Notes: generated from the sequence alone by a model not told the origin. Shown: positions 28,028 to 37,371, counted from the stretch's first letter. The stretch: 64,000 nt of DNA from Photobacterium gaetbulicola Gung47 (GCA_000940995.1 CP005974.1:2356001-2420000); one strand, 5' to 3'. Translations and numbers: made by a program.

Positions 28028-28460
28028 GTGTAAACTCCGATATAAATAAAACCCAAGCACACCCTGCACTCAGGTTTTTCCAACTGATATTTTCATGCTC
28101 AGTGAATAATTATTTAATAAAGACAAATTTGATTTTAATTTCAAAAATATCATTATGAGCACGTCTATTTTTATATATCAGTGTTACAAATAACAATTTT
28201 AATGAAGTAAAAATGGAGTTTTTATTCAACTTCTGACTCAGGTGCACAAGGTTACACATCAATACAATTGAAGTTCACAAATAGAAAACCAATTATTTGA
28301 TTTTGAAGGCTAACAATGCAAGCGAGCTTTTGCTTTAGATCTTTAATAGGCCGCATCGAAAAGTCACAGGGTAACTCAATCAACTTTATCTCCGGCAGCC
28401 TAGATAGATTAAGTAAGAACGTATTACTGACAAAGTGTTCAATGTTTTTATTGCAAATGC
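28028..28460. other. Intergenic region with a possible small ORF
   Basis: The nuclease promoter should lie here. On the plus strand an ATG at 28316 with AAGG upstream opens a 54-codon frame ending at 28480, overlapping the glutathione-peroxidase 3' end by about 20 bases. Its product is not recognised and may not be real. Nothing else is seen. Confidence 0.2.
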
Positions 28461-29054
28461 CTATAGCGCTTTCTCAATAGCATTAAGCATAGTAGCGTCC
28501 GTAGGTTTGGTCTGGCTAGAAAATACCGCGATCACTTCACCCTGTCGGTCAATAATATATTTATAAAAATTCCATTTTGGCTGTATTCCCGTTTGTTTCG
28601 CTAGGTGCTGAAATACAGGATTCGCCTTTTCACCTCTTATGTGGGTTCTTTCTAGCATGGGGAAAGTCACCCCGTAATCGAGATAACAGACCTTAGCAGA
28701 ATTTTCTTCGCTGCCACGATCTTGGTTGAAGTCATTAGAAGGAAAACCTATGACAGAAAAGCCTTGTTCCTTGTAGTCCTGATATACCGCCTCAAGTTGT
28801 TCGAACTGAGGCGTAAAACCACACTGGCTCGCAGTATTCACCACCAGCAAGACCTGCCCGGCAAACTGCTCGCATAGACGGACTGTCTCAGTGGAATTGA
28901 GCTTGTTGAACTGCTGATCAAGCCAACTTTCACATTCCGGCTGAGATTGGACTCCTGCCGGACCAGCTAAAAGCGTTGCTATCAGGCCAGCATAAACCAG
29001 GAGGCGATGTGGCTTAGCCACTGACAACTCCCGCGATATTTGGCGAAGGCGCAT
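28461..29054 (-). CDS. Glutathione peroxidase family protein, Cys type
   Basis: A thiol peroxidase of 197 residues. The active site is Cys 78 in NTASQCGFTP (Cys, not Sec), followed by FPSNDF and the WNFYKY tryptophan motif. In the common FPxNQF motif the fourth catalytic position is Gln; here the equivalent reads FPSNDFNQ, a variant known in several proteobacterial members. Residues 17-37 are hydrophobic and act as a signal peptide or anchor, so the enzyme is likely periplasmic. Two further cysteines (41, 61) precede the core. It is a lone gene; the start at 29054 is the first ATG and is plausible but not proven. Confidence 0.9.
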   Translation of the reverse strand: MRLRQISRELSVAKPHRLLVYAGLIATLLAGPAGVQSQPECESWLDQQFNKLNSTETVRLCEQFAGQVLLVVNTASQCGFTPQFEQLEAVYQDYKEQGFSVIGFPSNDFNQDRGSEENSAKVCYLDYGVTFPMLERTHIRGEKANPVFQHLAKQTGIQPKWNFYKYIIDRQGEVIAVFSSQTKPTDATMLNAIEKAL

Positions 29055-29241
29055 TGTTGACTCCTACATAGCAAGAAGCTAAAAAGACTGTAAAACATAT
29101 GATTGTGTACGCAATTTCACGATGTACTGATCACAACCTGCTCGTAAATTAAGCATATACCGCTTCTACCCTTTAACCCTATCGCCGGCTCTATTACACT
29201 TGCCCTGTTAAAACTTCTGATACCCCCGAAGGACAGTTCGA

Positions 29242-29610
29242 ATGCCACAAGTAAACATTGTTCCAAACCCACAAATCGCCATCATTTTCAAAGGTTGGGC
29301 TGAAGACTGGGCCAAAGAAGGTCAGACTAACCAAAAAGACATGGCCAACAAGTTCCACACCGTGTACCGAATTGCGGCTGACATGTTTATCAAAGGGGGT
29401 GAAGTCGATATGGAGTTTCTGTCTGCTTTGTTTGAAGACTGTAAGCAAAAACTTGAAAATGCCCAGGCGATGAATGCTAAAGTCAAAGCGGCGCTGAGCG
29501 AGGATGACGAGCGCGCTGAGGCCATTATCAAGAAAATCACCCATGCAGCGCAAGATGCCGCCCATGTGGTTCGCTACCTGGGTGAGCTGCTTAAGCCAGC
29601 AACCCGCTAA
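29242..29610 (+). CDS. Conserved hypothetical protein, helical
   Basis: A 122-residue hydrophilic protein with AAGGA nine bases before the ATG. It is predicted mostly helical (DMANKFHTVYRIAADMF, then MNAKVKAALSEDDERAEAI and ITHAAQDAAHVVRYLGELL). There is no signal peptide, metal motif or membrane helix. I do not recognise a named family with confidence. Its good ribosome site and the terminator directly downstream support a real single-gene unit. Confidence 0.75.
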   Translation: MPQVNIVPNPQIAIIFKGWAEDWAKEGQTNQKDMANKFHTVYRIAADMFIKGGEVDMEFLSALFEDCKQKLENAQAMNAKVKAALSEDDERAEAIIKKITHAAQDAAHVVRYLGELLKPATR

Positions 29611-29632
29611 ACGAAAAACCTATCGATATAAC

Positions 29633-29657
29633 AAAGCCCGGCTGTTAACCGGGCTTT
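29633..29657. terminator. Rho-independent terminator between convergent genes
   Basis: Stem AAAGCCCGG / CCGGGCTTT. It can serve the plus-strand hypothetical gene and the lipase operon coming the other way. Confidence 0.8.
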
Positions 29658-29683
29658 GTATTTACGACCTAATAACTAATCCA

Positions 29684-30553
29684 TTAGCTGCGCCTGTCAT
29701 TGATGCGCTCAAGTGCAGCCACCCGCTTCCATTGTTTAGGTTCAAACGACTGCTGCCTCAGTTGCTCAATTTGGAGCTCCTTCATTTCTTCTCCAACCTG
29801 TTCATCAGCCAAAATTACGCTTCTTTGCGTCAGGTAATCTGCAAGCGACGCCTCAAAGGCTGCCCTTTCCACTTCAACCGCCTCCAAGCGCTGCGCTCCG
29901 GCCTCTCCGACCAAGGCTACATGGTGCAAGTAACGCTCCTGCTGAGACAATTGCTGGTCATTAGACAATGCTGCCATCAACTGGGCATTTTGCTCACTCC
30001 TTCGAATATACCCCGGCTGTTCGGCTAGCAGCGCCATCCATTGCTCCTCTGCGTCCTGGGCATCAAGCGCATTCTCCTCAATGCGTTTTTTCTCTATTGC
30101 CATCGAGCGCAGTCGATTTTCATCACCGAATAGCGCGGCAATTTGCTCCGGGGTGAAATACTGCTGCTGTAACGCCAGTAAACCAATATGCAGTTGCTCC
30201 ATTTTGTCCAGCCCCATCGACTGCCCCATCGCCAGTTCTTCCAAGCCCATCAAGGCCTTCTTGTACCCGATAAACGCGGCAAGCAACGACTGATCCAATA
30301 ACGACGTCCCTGAGTGCTCGATATAGGCCTCTACCCGTTGCTCAATATCCGGCAACGCAATTTCACCCTGGGCCGAGTAGGCATACTCCAGCAATTCTCG
30401 GCTCGATGACTCATCCACTTCGGTATCTTGCTGGGATGGTGCCTGTACCAGATTTGCCGACGCAGGCGTGCCTGTCTGTTGGATCCACTGGTAGCCAGCC
30501 CAACCAATGACAATCGCCAATACACCAACAATTACTTTTGACCGCTTAGCCAT
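29684..30553 (-). CDS. Lipase-specific foldase (lipase chaperone)
   Basis: A membrane-anchored periplasmic steric chaperone for the lipase encoded just upstream. Residues about 6-27 form the N-terminal anchor, then a Ser/Gln-rich linker, then a long helical domain (about 50-289) as in the Lif family. The canonical foldase motif RxxFDY(F/C)LSAxGE is only partly kept: residues read RELLEYAYSAQGE. The gene begins three bases after the lipase stop codon, typical of lipA-lipB pairs. The 289-residue length is normal. The divergent motif may reflect a changed lipase partner. Confidence 0.88.
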   Translation of the reverse strand: MAKRSKVIVGVLAIVIGWAGYQWIQQTGTPASANLVQAPSQQDTEVDESSSRELLEYAYSAQGEIALPDIEQRVEAYIEHSGTSLLDQSLLAAFIGYKKALMGLEELAMGQSMGLDKMEQLHIGLLALQQQYFTPEQIAALFGDENRLRSMAIEKKRIEENALDAQDAEEQWMALLAEQPGYIRRSEQNAQLMAALSNDQQLSQQERYLHHVALVGEAGAQRLEAVEVERAAFEASLADYLTQRSVILADEQVGEEMKELQIEQLRQQSFEPKQWKRVAALERINDRRS

Positions 30554-30556
30554 AAC

Positions 30557-31495
30557 CTACAGTCCCTGCAGTTTGAGGCGGTTGGCGTGCTGGCGGTACA
30601 AGGTGACGGGATCAGTTTCGAACAAATGGTGAATGCCCAGCAGACCGTTAATTTCATCCAAGTGGTTCATTTTGTAGTCATCGCGGATCACTTTGCCCAA
30701 GTGGGTACTGCAGGTTCCCACCAAGCCATCACTAGGCCCATCGAACGCCAGCCCAAGCACCGTCATTGCTGCGTCGCTCGGATCAAGCAGATTGGTGAAC
30801 GTTGATGAACCGGTCCATGAATAATAATAGACCCCGTTACTGGCCAGAAAATCACCATTGCCGCATTCTGTTGTAGGTACCCCTTCCGGGTAATGCTGGT
30901 TAAAGGCCAGAGAGCCTTCGGTCGTCAGGGCATCAAGCGAGGCCAGAGGATCTTGTTCCAGGTCACTTCCGCCAGAAAGTAGCCCTATCAAAGTAACCAA
31001 GCCTTCTGCCAGCTTCACTGACAATGCTTCTGCAGGCGATCCCGGCTCTACGGTATTGCGCACCAGATCAGCCACATCAGAGCCTTTATGTACGCCGCCG
31101 ATACTGGTCACTGAAGCAATCAAATCAGGTCTGACCGAAGCAACATAGCGAACCGTCGGACCACCGTGACTGTGGCCAATCAAGTTCACCTTGCTGCTAC
31201 CCGTTGCGGCCAATAGACGCTCAACTTGAGCCAGCAGCTGCTCGCCTCGCACCTCTGTACTATTTGTTGCCGAAACCTGTGCGACGTACACCGTCGCACC
31301 ATCTTTGGTCAAAGACTGTGGAATACCATAGAAGTAATCTACCCCTGCCAATGTATCGAAACCAAACAAGCCATGTACCAGTACGATCGGATATTTCGTT
31401 TCGGTATACCCTGTACTGCCTAAATTCCCGCTACTGGTCGCCGCTGTAACGCCCAGACTGAAAACACATAAAACCACTGCCAACATTTTTTTCAT
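30557..31495 (-). CDS. Secreted triacylglycerol lipase (family I)
   Basis: An extracellular alpha/beta hydrolase of 312 residues. The ATG at 31495 follows AGGGAAAG; the longer frame to 31564 has no site. The signal peptide ends near VTAAT. Catalytic elements are Ser 109 in GHSHGG, Asp 256 in PSDGLV, and His 289/290 in GIHHLF; the oxyanion stretch is VLVHGLFGFD. Cys 211 and Cys 262 are placed for the usual single disulfide. It needs the foldase encoded three bases downstream and probably leaves by type II secretion. Confidence 0.94.
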   Translation of the reverse strand: MKKMLAVVLCVFSLGVTAATSSGNLGSTGYTETKYPIVLVHGLFGFDTLAGVDYFYGIPQSLTKDGATVYVAQVSATNSTEVRGEQLLAQVERLLAATGSSKVNLIGHSHGGPTVRYVASVRPDLIASVTSIGGVHKGSDVADLVRNTVEPGSPAEALSVKLAEGLVTLIGLLSGGSDLEQDPLASLDALTTEGSLAFNQHYPEGVPTTECGNGDFLASNGVYYYSWTGSSTFTNLLDPSDAAMTVLGLAFDGPSDGLVGTCSTHLGKVIRDDYKMNHLDEINGLLGIHHLFETDPVTLYRQHANRLKLQGL

Positions 31496-31683
31496 TTTGT
31501 CTTTCCCTTTGACTTTTATAAGCAAAATAAAGCTAGCAGAGAAATAACAGGTCGGATCTGGCAATTACCAAGCAAAGTGTTTATTTGTGACTGGTTACCA
31601 ACATTCAACAGGATGATTAAACTGTCAACAAGAGTAGAGCCAGCATGCCAACCTGAACAGGCAAGGCACTCACTAAAATTAAA

Positions 31684-31712
31684 ACAAAAAAAGCGGCATA
31701 TGAATGCCGCTT
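31684..31712 (-). terminator. Rho-independent terminator after the S1/P1 nuclease gene
   Basis: Stem AAGCGGCAT / ATGCCGCTT; on the minus strand the hairpin is followed by a seven-T run. Confidence 0.85.
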
Positions 31713-31732
31713 ACGCTATCGGTTCAGAAGGC

Positions 31733-32635
31733 TTAGTGTGTGCCGAAAGCCGTATTTAGCTCGTCGGCCAAGCGGTAACCAGCCTGAGTCAATCGCTGTT
31801 TTACCAACTCAGTCCCCTTTTGGTAGTAGGCTTCAGATGGCGCGGTATCTTTCTCGACACTGTAACCAAAGTCAGCCAAAGCGAAGCTTTCCTTGACCCA
31901 CAGATCCACGTCGGCAACTGGTCCAAGTTCCATGTTTCCCTTAGGGAAGTCTTGCTGTAGCGAAGCCGCGAAGGCATGAATGTTATGCGCTTTGTCCAAC
32001 ATACCCATGCCGCTATCCCATAGATGATGCAGATCTTTTTGCGGGACATCCAACGTATGCTTGTTTGCGCCAAGGTCTGTGACACATTCCGTTGCACTCA
32101 GGCTCTGCGAAATAGAATGCATTGGCTGGTGCGAGTCGCCAGCAACATGACTCATGAACATCAGGCTCGCGGCCTGCGGGTTGTGCTTGAAGTCTTCGTA
32201 GAGGTAACCCGCCACCAGCTTGATATTCGGGGTATGGACAAAGTCACACTGGCTGCTTGCCGGGTACGTTTGGTTAATGTAATGCCATGCACCTGTTTCT
32301 TTCTCGTCCCACTGATTCAGTGTCGCAGGGATTGTCTCTCCCATTTGCTGCCATACCTGCTCTGCCGGTGTTTTGCGGATCAGATCAGGTACCATAGCCA
32401 TTTTCGCAAACTGGCTTGCGCCCTCAAAACTGTCCATTTTCTGCTGAACGTCGTGAGGCATCGACTGATAAGCTTTGTGCGCAAGTTCATCAACCTGCAC
32501 TTTCACTGCTGGTTCCAAGTTCTGGTAGGCAATTTCCGCCACAGTGATATGCCCTTGGTAGTTCCATGCCAGCGCTGAAGTCGGTGCTAGCGCCAACGCT
32601 GCCATTGCCGAGGCTACAAGAGTAATTTTTTTCAT
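31733..32635 (-). CDS. S1/P1-type nuclease, secreted
   Basis: A zinc-dependent single-strand nuclease/3'-nucleotidase of 300 residues from the ATG at 32635. The signal peptide ends ALA so that the mature protein begins with Trp 24 (WNYQGH), whose amino group is a zinc ligand in this family. Other ligands are visible: the Asp of VPDLIR, HY in GAWHYIN, HVAGDSHQPMH, and DLHHLWD. The trinuclear zinc site thus looks complete. It is divergent from a LysR gene that is interrupted by a stop codon. Together with the nucleotidase and ExeM-type nuclease, it points to nucleic-acid scavenging. Confidence 0.94.
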   Translation of the reverse strand: MKKITLVASAMAALALAPTSALAWNYQGHITVAEIAYQNLEPAVKVQVDELAHKAYQSMPHDVQQKMDSFEGASQFAKMAMVPDLIRKTPAEQVWQQMGETIPATLNQWDEKETGAWHYINQTYPASSQCDFVHTPNIKLVAGYLYEDFKHNPQAASLMFMSHVAGDSHQPMHSISQSLSATECVTDLGANKHTLDVPQKDLHHLWDSGMGMLDKAHNIHAFAASLQQDFPKGNMELGPVADVDLWVKESFALADFGYSVEKDTAPSEAYYQKGTELVKQRLTQAGYRLADELNTAFGTH

Positions 32636-32753
32636 ACTTGACCACATTTACATTTTGTTACATTCAGCGCTACTTTGCGCCTCCTCACAGCCGTGGTCAA
32701 GAAAATATCCCTGATAAGCATTTAATTGAGCACGTAATCGATTAACAGCACCT

Positions 32754-32782
32754 AAAACGTTCATTTATCAAACAAAACGTTC
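32754..32782. promoter_or_regulatory. Direct repeat AAAACGTTC, 20-base period
   Basis: AAAACGTTC occurs at 32754-32762 and again at 32774-32782 between the divergent S1/P1 nuclease and LysR genes. Twenty-base phasing would put both copies on one DNA face, so a regulator site is possible. Confidence 0.35.
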
Positions 32783-32836
32783 TTGCTATCATCAACTAGG
32801 ATTAAACCTACAAACAAAAATCATTGTAGGCAGAAG

Positions 32837-33760
32837 ATGCAACTGGATAACTTCGATTTAAATTTACTCAAAGTGTTAGTCGTCCTGCTGCAAGAAAAGA
32901 ATACTCGCAAGGCTGCCGAGCGCTTAGGGATCAGCCAACCGGCGGTCAGTCGTGCGTTGGTCAAAATCCGTAGCCATTTTGACGATCCACTGTTTATCCG
33001 CCAGCCCAGAGGCTTAAAGCTCACCCCGAAAGCGCAAGGGTTAGAGTAAGAACTTCCGAAAGTGTTGTCCCTTCTTGCCAGTACATTGCAAGGGGATGAC
33101 TTCAATCCCAATGAACTGTCCGGCCAGTTCCGTATTGCGCTGCACAGTTACTTATCCGAAAGTCACGGCTATGCGCTATTCGAAGCCATAAGCCAACAGG
33201 CCCCGAACCTCGATATTGAAATCCACAATTACAGCGCGGCAACGGTCAGCCAATTAATCAATCAGGAGCTGGATGCCGGGATCAGCTTCTATCCGGTCGG
33301 TGTCCCCAAGGCATTGCGGCAAGTTCCTGTCGCACAAACCTTAATTGGAGGGGTCTGCAAAAGTTCGCACGAATTAGCCGGGCAAACCACCCCTATCGCC
33401 ACCATCTTGAACTATCCCATCACTGGTTTGATTTTGCCGGATTTGAACAACCAGTACATGCTGATCCAGCAATTGTTTCCTGAAGGGACAGTGCTAAAAC
33501 CCAAGCTTAGAAGCCAGTACCTGAGCAATGTACTCAGATATATCAGCGACAACAATGCGATTTGTATCTGCCCGAAGACATCTCTCGCCAACCTCTCACC
33601 CAGTGAATATGCATTCATCGAGTTTGCCGGCCTCGAGGACAAACTCACCATGCAGATTTGCCTAACCTTCAACAATAACCTGTTCCGCAGTGCCAAGCAC
33701 CTTTGGCTCGAAGAATTGGTGCGAAAGGTCTTCGCCAGCGCCGATCAACAACAGTCATAA
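32837..33760 (+). pseudogene. LysR-family regulator with in-frame stop codon
   Basis: The frame from the ATG at 32837 encodes a LysR helix-turn-helix (LNLLKVLVVLLQEKN, SQPAVSRALVKIRSHF, DPLFIR) and is interrupted by a TAA at 33047-33049 after KAQGLE. The same frame resumes at once (ELPKVLSLLASTL) and runs through a complete effector domain to 33760, so one substitution (probably from GAA or CAA) is enough to explain the break. Full length would be about 307 residues. Divergent placement suggests that it controlled the S1/P1 nuclease. The fragment from 33062 might be restarted internally but lacks the DNA-binding domain. Confidence 0.88.
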
Positions 33761-33821
33761 GCAACAAAAAAGGGAAGCGCCCTACACTTCCCCCTCAACC
33801 TCGGCACCTATCGCTTGTTAC

Positions 33822-34991
33822 CTAGCTCATCAACTTCGTTTCTGGGAACCAGTGCGACCACACCATCCAAAATATACCGTTCTGGGTCGGCACTTGCTCC
33901 AAGCGCCCCCATTCCGAGTCTGTCTCGCCCTTGAAGTTTATTTCACCAAACGTTACTCGCAGCCCTTCTTTTTCCAGGCTGAAGAGGTTCACAATGTCGT
34001 ACTCTTCACTGTAGACCAAGACATAGGGTTTCCCAGCCATTTCAAACTCATATACCGGGTTTTGCTTGGCAAACTCATGAGTAAAGGCGATCTGCTTTCC
34101 GTCGCTGTTCAGTCCCCATACCTGCTCTTTGGCGTTTAACCTTTCATCGGCCATATCCAAAGTCGGAAAGATAGCGCCACGCTCCGGATCGAACTGCTTC
34201 TCCATTGGCTTATCAAAAGCTTTGACTAACAGCTTGTCCATCCAACGGTCAAACGGGTAGATAAACACCTCGGCATCTGGATAGATCTCTTTGAATGCCT
34301 CCCATGTCATCATTGTATTTGGGTACTGCTTGATATCAGATTCACTAAACTCAGTTTCCATAGTGATTTGTTGAATAAGATCACCGGAGTTACGCTCGAC
34401 CATCACTAAGTTATTGTGGGTTTGGATAAGTATACCAAGATCGGCTTTCTCACCGTGTCCAATATCTTGATCGATGACCACAGGCAGGTTGCTCAAACCA
34501 CAAAACGTCATCGCCACCTCTTCGCCGCCTATAGTATCCCCGGCAATATGGGGGATCCCCAGATGCGAGCGCGGGAAGCCCCGTACATCACCATTGATTT
34601 CTACCGCATAAATAATTTCTTCTTTACGTAGTTGATTGTTGGCCTGGGCAACGGTCATGTAAATGGCATCGGTTTGTCTGGGCGGAAACAGCAAACTCAG
34701 TAAGAAATTAGCCGAAATAATACACACCAACACACCTTTGCTGGCCCACCGCATCCTGCGGTTCGTCCACAGCTTCGCCTTAGTATGCAAATACCAGAGG
34801 TAAGCCAGCAATGCCATGTTCAATGCAATAAAGTACTCACTGTAGTGATAGTACGCCACGGTCCAGCTACGTGGTAAATTCAAACTTTGACCGGGCTCGG
34901 TCATCACTACGGCTGAAAAGATGGAAAAGAAAGCCGTAACAATAGCAACAATATAGAAGTGGATTTTACGCACCTTTCGAGAATCACTCAT
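33822..34991 (-). CDS. DUF3179 domain membrane protein
   Basis: A 389-residue protein of unknown function; the ATG at 34991 is preceded by GGAGG. The N-terminal 120 residues hold about three membrane helices (IHFYIVAIVTAFFSIFSAVV, YFIALNMALLAYLWYL, VLVCIISANFLLSLLF). The rest is the DUF3179 domain, with RGFPRSHLGIPHIAGDTIGG and MTFCGLSNL, a pattern reminiscent of a substrate-binding domain on the outer face. The single conserved cysteine in TFCGLS is typical for the family. It converges on the broken LysR gene. No role can be named. Confidence 0.85.
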   Translation of the reverse strand: MSDSRKVRKIHFYIVAIVTAFFSIFSAVVMTEPGQSLNLPRSWTVAYYHYSEYFIALNMALLAYLWYLHTKAKLWTNRRMRWASKGVLVCIISANFLLSLLFPPRQTDAIYMTVAQANNQLRKEEIIYAVEINGDVRGFPRSHLGIPHIAGDTIGGEEVAMTFCGLSNLPVVIDQDIGHGEKADLGILIQTHNNLVMVERNSGDLIQQITMETEFSESDIKQYPNTMMTWEAFKEIYPDAEVFIYPFDRWMDKLLVKAFDKPMEKQFDPERGAIFPTLDMADERLNAKEQVWGLNSDGKQIAFTHEFAKQNPVYEFEMAGKPYVLVYSEEYDIVNLFSLEKEGLRVTFGEINFKGETDSEWGRLEQVPTQNGIFWMVWSHWFPETKLMS

Positions 34992-35114
34992 ATTCGCCTC
35001 CAACAGACTGAAGTGAAGTAATGGGTGCATTCTAAAAGAGCTGATAAAAGCAGCAATCACACCACCTGTATCGTTGATATACCAACTTTGTTATATCGCG
35101 ATCTCTGATATAAA

Positions 35115-35140
35115 AAAAGCGCTACCTAGGTAGCGCTTTT
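35115..35140 (-). terminator. Rho-independent terminator after the FolD-like gene
   Basis: Perfect 26-base palindrome around CTACCTAGGTAG; on the minus strand it ends in a run of T. Confidence 0.85.
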
Positions 35141-35166
35141 CCAATAAATTGATAGGTTTAAAGCCT

Positions 35167-35973
35167 TTATTTAGACTGACAGAGCTTAACCGCATTGCCC
35201 AACACATTCAGGCAGGTCAGACGGCCAACGCCACCCGGCACCGGAGTAATAGCAGCCGCTGACAGATGACCATCCTGATGCTTGATATCGCCCACCAACT
35301 TACCGTCTATACGGTTGATACCGACATCTATAATCAGCTGGCCTTCAATAAACTGGGTGTTATCTAGTGTACCGTGGAAACCGGTTGCCACCACGATCAC
35401 ATCAAACTGGTTCCAATCGACCGCGGCAAGATCAGAGCGGCTGTTGAAGCTTGAAACCGTGCTCTGACGGTTGATCAGTTCAATCGCTAGCGGTTTGCCA
35501 ACGATGTTACTGCGACCCAAAATGGCAACTTTCAAGCCAGGGAAGCTGTACTCACCACAGTGGGCCTCAACAATGTCAATCGCAGCCTGAACCGTACATG
35601 GCAAGACCGGATTCTGCCCGAGTACTAGCTGGCCCAGCGCCTCAGAGCCAAAGCCATCAACATCGACCGCGGCCGGCAGGTCTGGAGCTTCCAGTCCATT
35701 AGGTAGAGGCAGCTGGAATAAAATTGGATGATCCGCTTTCTCGGCCAAGCCATCAAGATCTGCCTGTGTTGTCCCTTCTTCAGGTAAGATAATGTGGTGA
35801 CAAGGAAGCTCAAGCGCTTCAAACAGGCGCACCTTATTTCTCACATAGACCTTACTGGCAGGATCATCACCGACAGTAACAATAGTCAGTTGAACGGGAA
35901 TGCTCTCTGCGTCGATTTTCTCTTTAAGCTCAGCCAATTTGGCTTCATAAAGTGTATTGATTACTGCTTTCAT
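35167..35973 (-). CDS. FolD-like methylene-THF dehydrogenase/cyclohydrolase
   Basis: A shortened FolD homologue of 268 residues (standard FolD is about 285). The catalytic Tyr-x3-Lys is present (YVRNK, Y43 and K47), with Q87 in FQLPLP and D106 in DVDGFG. The NADP-binding GRSNIVGKP and the closing TPVPGGVGRLT are kept. The usual PCTPxG motif reads PCTVQAA, a clear change near the folate site. N-terminal residues before the core are also missing. It may be a second, specialised FolD; whether the main folD is elsewhere cannot be seen here. It stands alone with a terminator. Confidence 0.85.
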   Translation of the reverse strand: MKAVINTLYEAKLAELKEKIDAESIPVQLTIVTVGDDPASKVYVRNKVRLFEALELPCHHIILPEEGTTQADLDGLAEKADHPILFQLPLPNGLEAPDLPAAVDVDGFGSEALGQLVLGQNPVLPCTVQAAIDIVEAHCGEYSFPGLKVAILGRSNIVGKPLAIELINRQSTVSSFNSRSDLAAVDWNQFDVIVVATGFHGTLDNTQFIEGQLIIDVGINRIDGKLVGDIKHQDGHLSAAAITPVPGGVGRLTCLNVLGNAVKLCQSK

Positions 35974-36087
35974 ACTACTTACTGTTTGTGACGAATCTTT
36001 TGTTTATAACCAACTGATTCTACTTCAACATTGAGATAGGACAATTAAAATGTGTTTGTCATCACATAATTGCCCTATCTCTGTAGA

Positions 36088-37371
36088 TTATGCAGTCATT
36101 GGCTGTGTTTCCACCGCACCTTGTGCTTTTGCACGCAAAACTTTTGCTACATGTGCTTTCATTACAATAGAAATCACCAAGGCTACTGACAAGATACCAA
36201 CGAAGATATACATGGTCATGGTGTAGCTGCCTGTTAGGTTACGAACAAACGCCGCTAGAGAAGAGCCAGACAGACCCGCCAGTGCCCATGCGGTCAATAC
36301 GTAACCGTGGATCGCACCAAGTTGCTTAGTACCGAACAAGTCACCAATGTAAGCAGGAAGTGTCGAGAATCCGCCGCCGTAACAAGTCATGATAACGAAC
36401 ACCACAATCTGGAATGCAATTGCGTTCGACAGTGAAGGCAGCATGAAGAAAGCCGCAATCTGGATAACAAAGAACAGCATAAAGGTGTTTGGACGCGTTA
36501 GGTAGTCAGATGCTGCAGACCACAGTAGGCGGCCCAGACCATTAAGAAGCCCCATCACACCCACCATGGTGGCCGCTTCCATTGCTGTTAGACCCGCGAT
36601 TTCCTGAGCCATTGGTGACGCTGCAGAAATAATCGCGATACCACAAGTGATGTTGATGAAAATCATCACCCACAGACCCCAAAACGTTGGTGTACGTACT
36701 GCATCGTTTGCGCTTGATTGATTCAAGTCTGCCGCAGGTTTCTTAGCTGCCGCATTTTCGTTACTTTCAACCATAGACGCTGGCTTCCAACCTTCAGGCG
36801 GACGCTCTAGGTACAAAGATGCAGAAAGCATAACAACAAAGTAGGTCGCACCCATGATAAAGAACGTTGAAGACAGGCCAACCGCGCTAATCAGCGTTTG
36901 GATAACCGGGCTGGCAATCATAGAGGCAAAACCGAAGCCCATAATAGCAAGACCCGTTGCTAGACCACGGCGGTCAGGGAACCACTTGATAAGCGTTGAT
37001 ACCGGCGTTACATAACCCATACCCAGGCCGATACCCGCAAGAACACCGTAGCTAAAGTACAGCATGTACAAGCTTTCCATCGCAACGGCGATACCTGCGC
37101 CAGCAATACCTGCACCAAAGAAAGTCGCAGCAATCATACCGGTGAAACGTGGCCCTTTTTTCTCAACCACGTGACCCATAACGGCAGCCGAAGCGCCCAA
37201 GAAGAAAATAGCGATACCAAAGGTCAGGGAGATTTGCTGCAAATCCCAACCAAACGCCTCATGAAGTGGATTAGAAAATACACTCCACGCATAAACAGAA
37301 CCAATTGAAATATGAATACCTACCGCAGATAGTGCAATTAGCCAGCGATTTTTCACTTGTGCTGTTTTCAT
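36088..37371 (-). CDS. MFS carrier, oxalate/formate-antiporter (OxlT)-like
   Basis: A 427-residue inner-membrane carrier with twelve helices. The opening (KNRWLIALSAVGIHISIGSV, YAWSVFSNPL) and GPRFTG are the family signature of the OxlT/YhjX-type MFS group, as are WFPDRRGLATGLAIMGFG and the central RTPTFWGLWVMIFIN helix start. The loop between helices 6 and 7 is charged. AGGTAAC before the ATG supports the start. In E. coli the relative YhjX responds to pyruvate; the substrate here is unknown. A single-gene unit with a long AT-rich upstream region. Confidence 0.88.
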   Translation of the reverse strand: MKTAQVKNRWLIALSAVGIHISIGSVYAWSVFSNPLHEAFGWDLQQISLTFGIAIFFLGASAAVMGHVVEKKGPRFTGMIAATFFGAGIAGAGIAVAMESLYMLYFSYGVLAGIGLGMGYVTPVSTLIKWFPDRRGLATGLAIMGFGFASMIASPVIQTLISAVGLSSTFFIMGATYFVVMLSASLYLERPPEGWKPASMVESNENAAAKKPAADLNQSSANDAVRTPTFWGLWVMIFINITCGIAIISAASPMAQEIAGLTAMEAATMVGVMGLLNGLGRLLWSAASDYLTRPNTFMLFFVIQIAAFFMLPSLSNAIAFQIVVFVIMTCYGGGFSTLPAYIGDLFGTKQLGAIHGYVLTAWALAGLSGSSLAAFVRNLTGSYTMTMYIFVGILSVALVISIVMKAHVAKVLRAKAQGAVETQPMTA

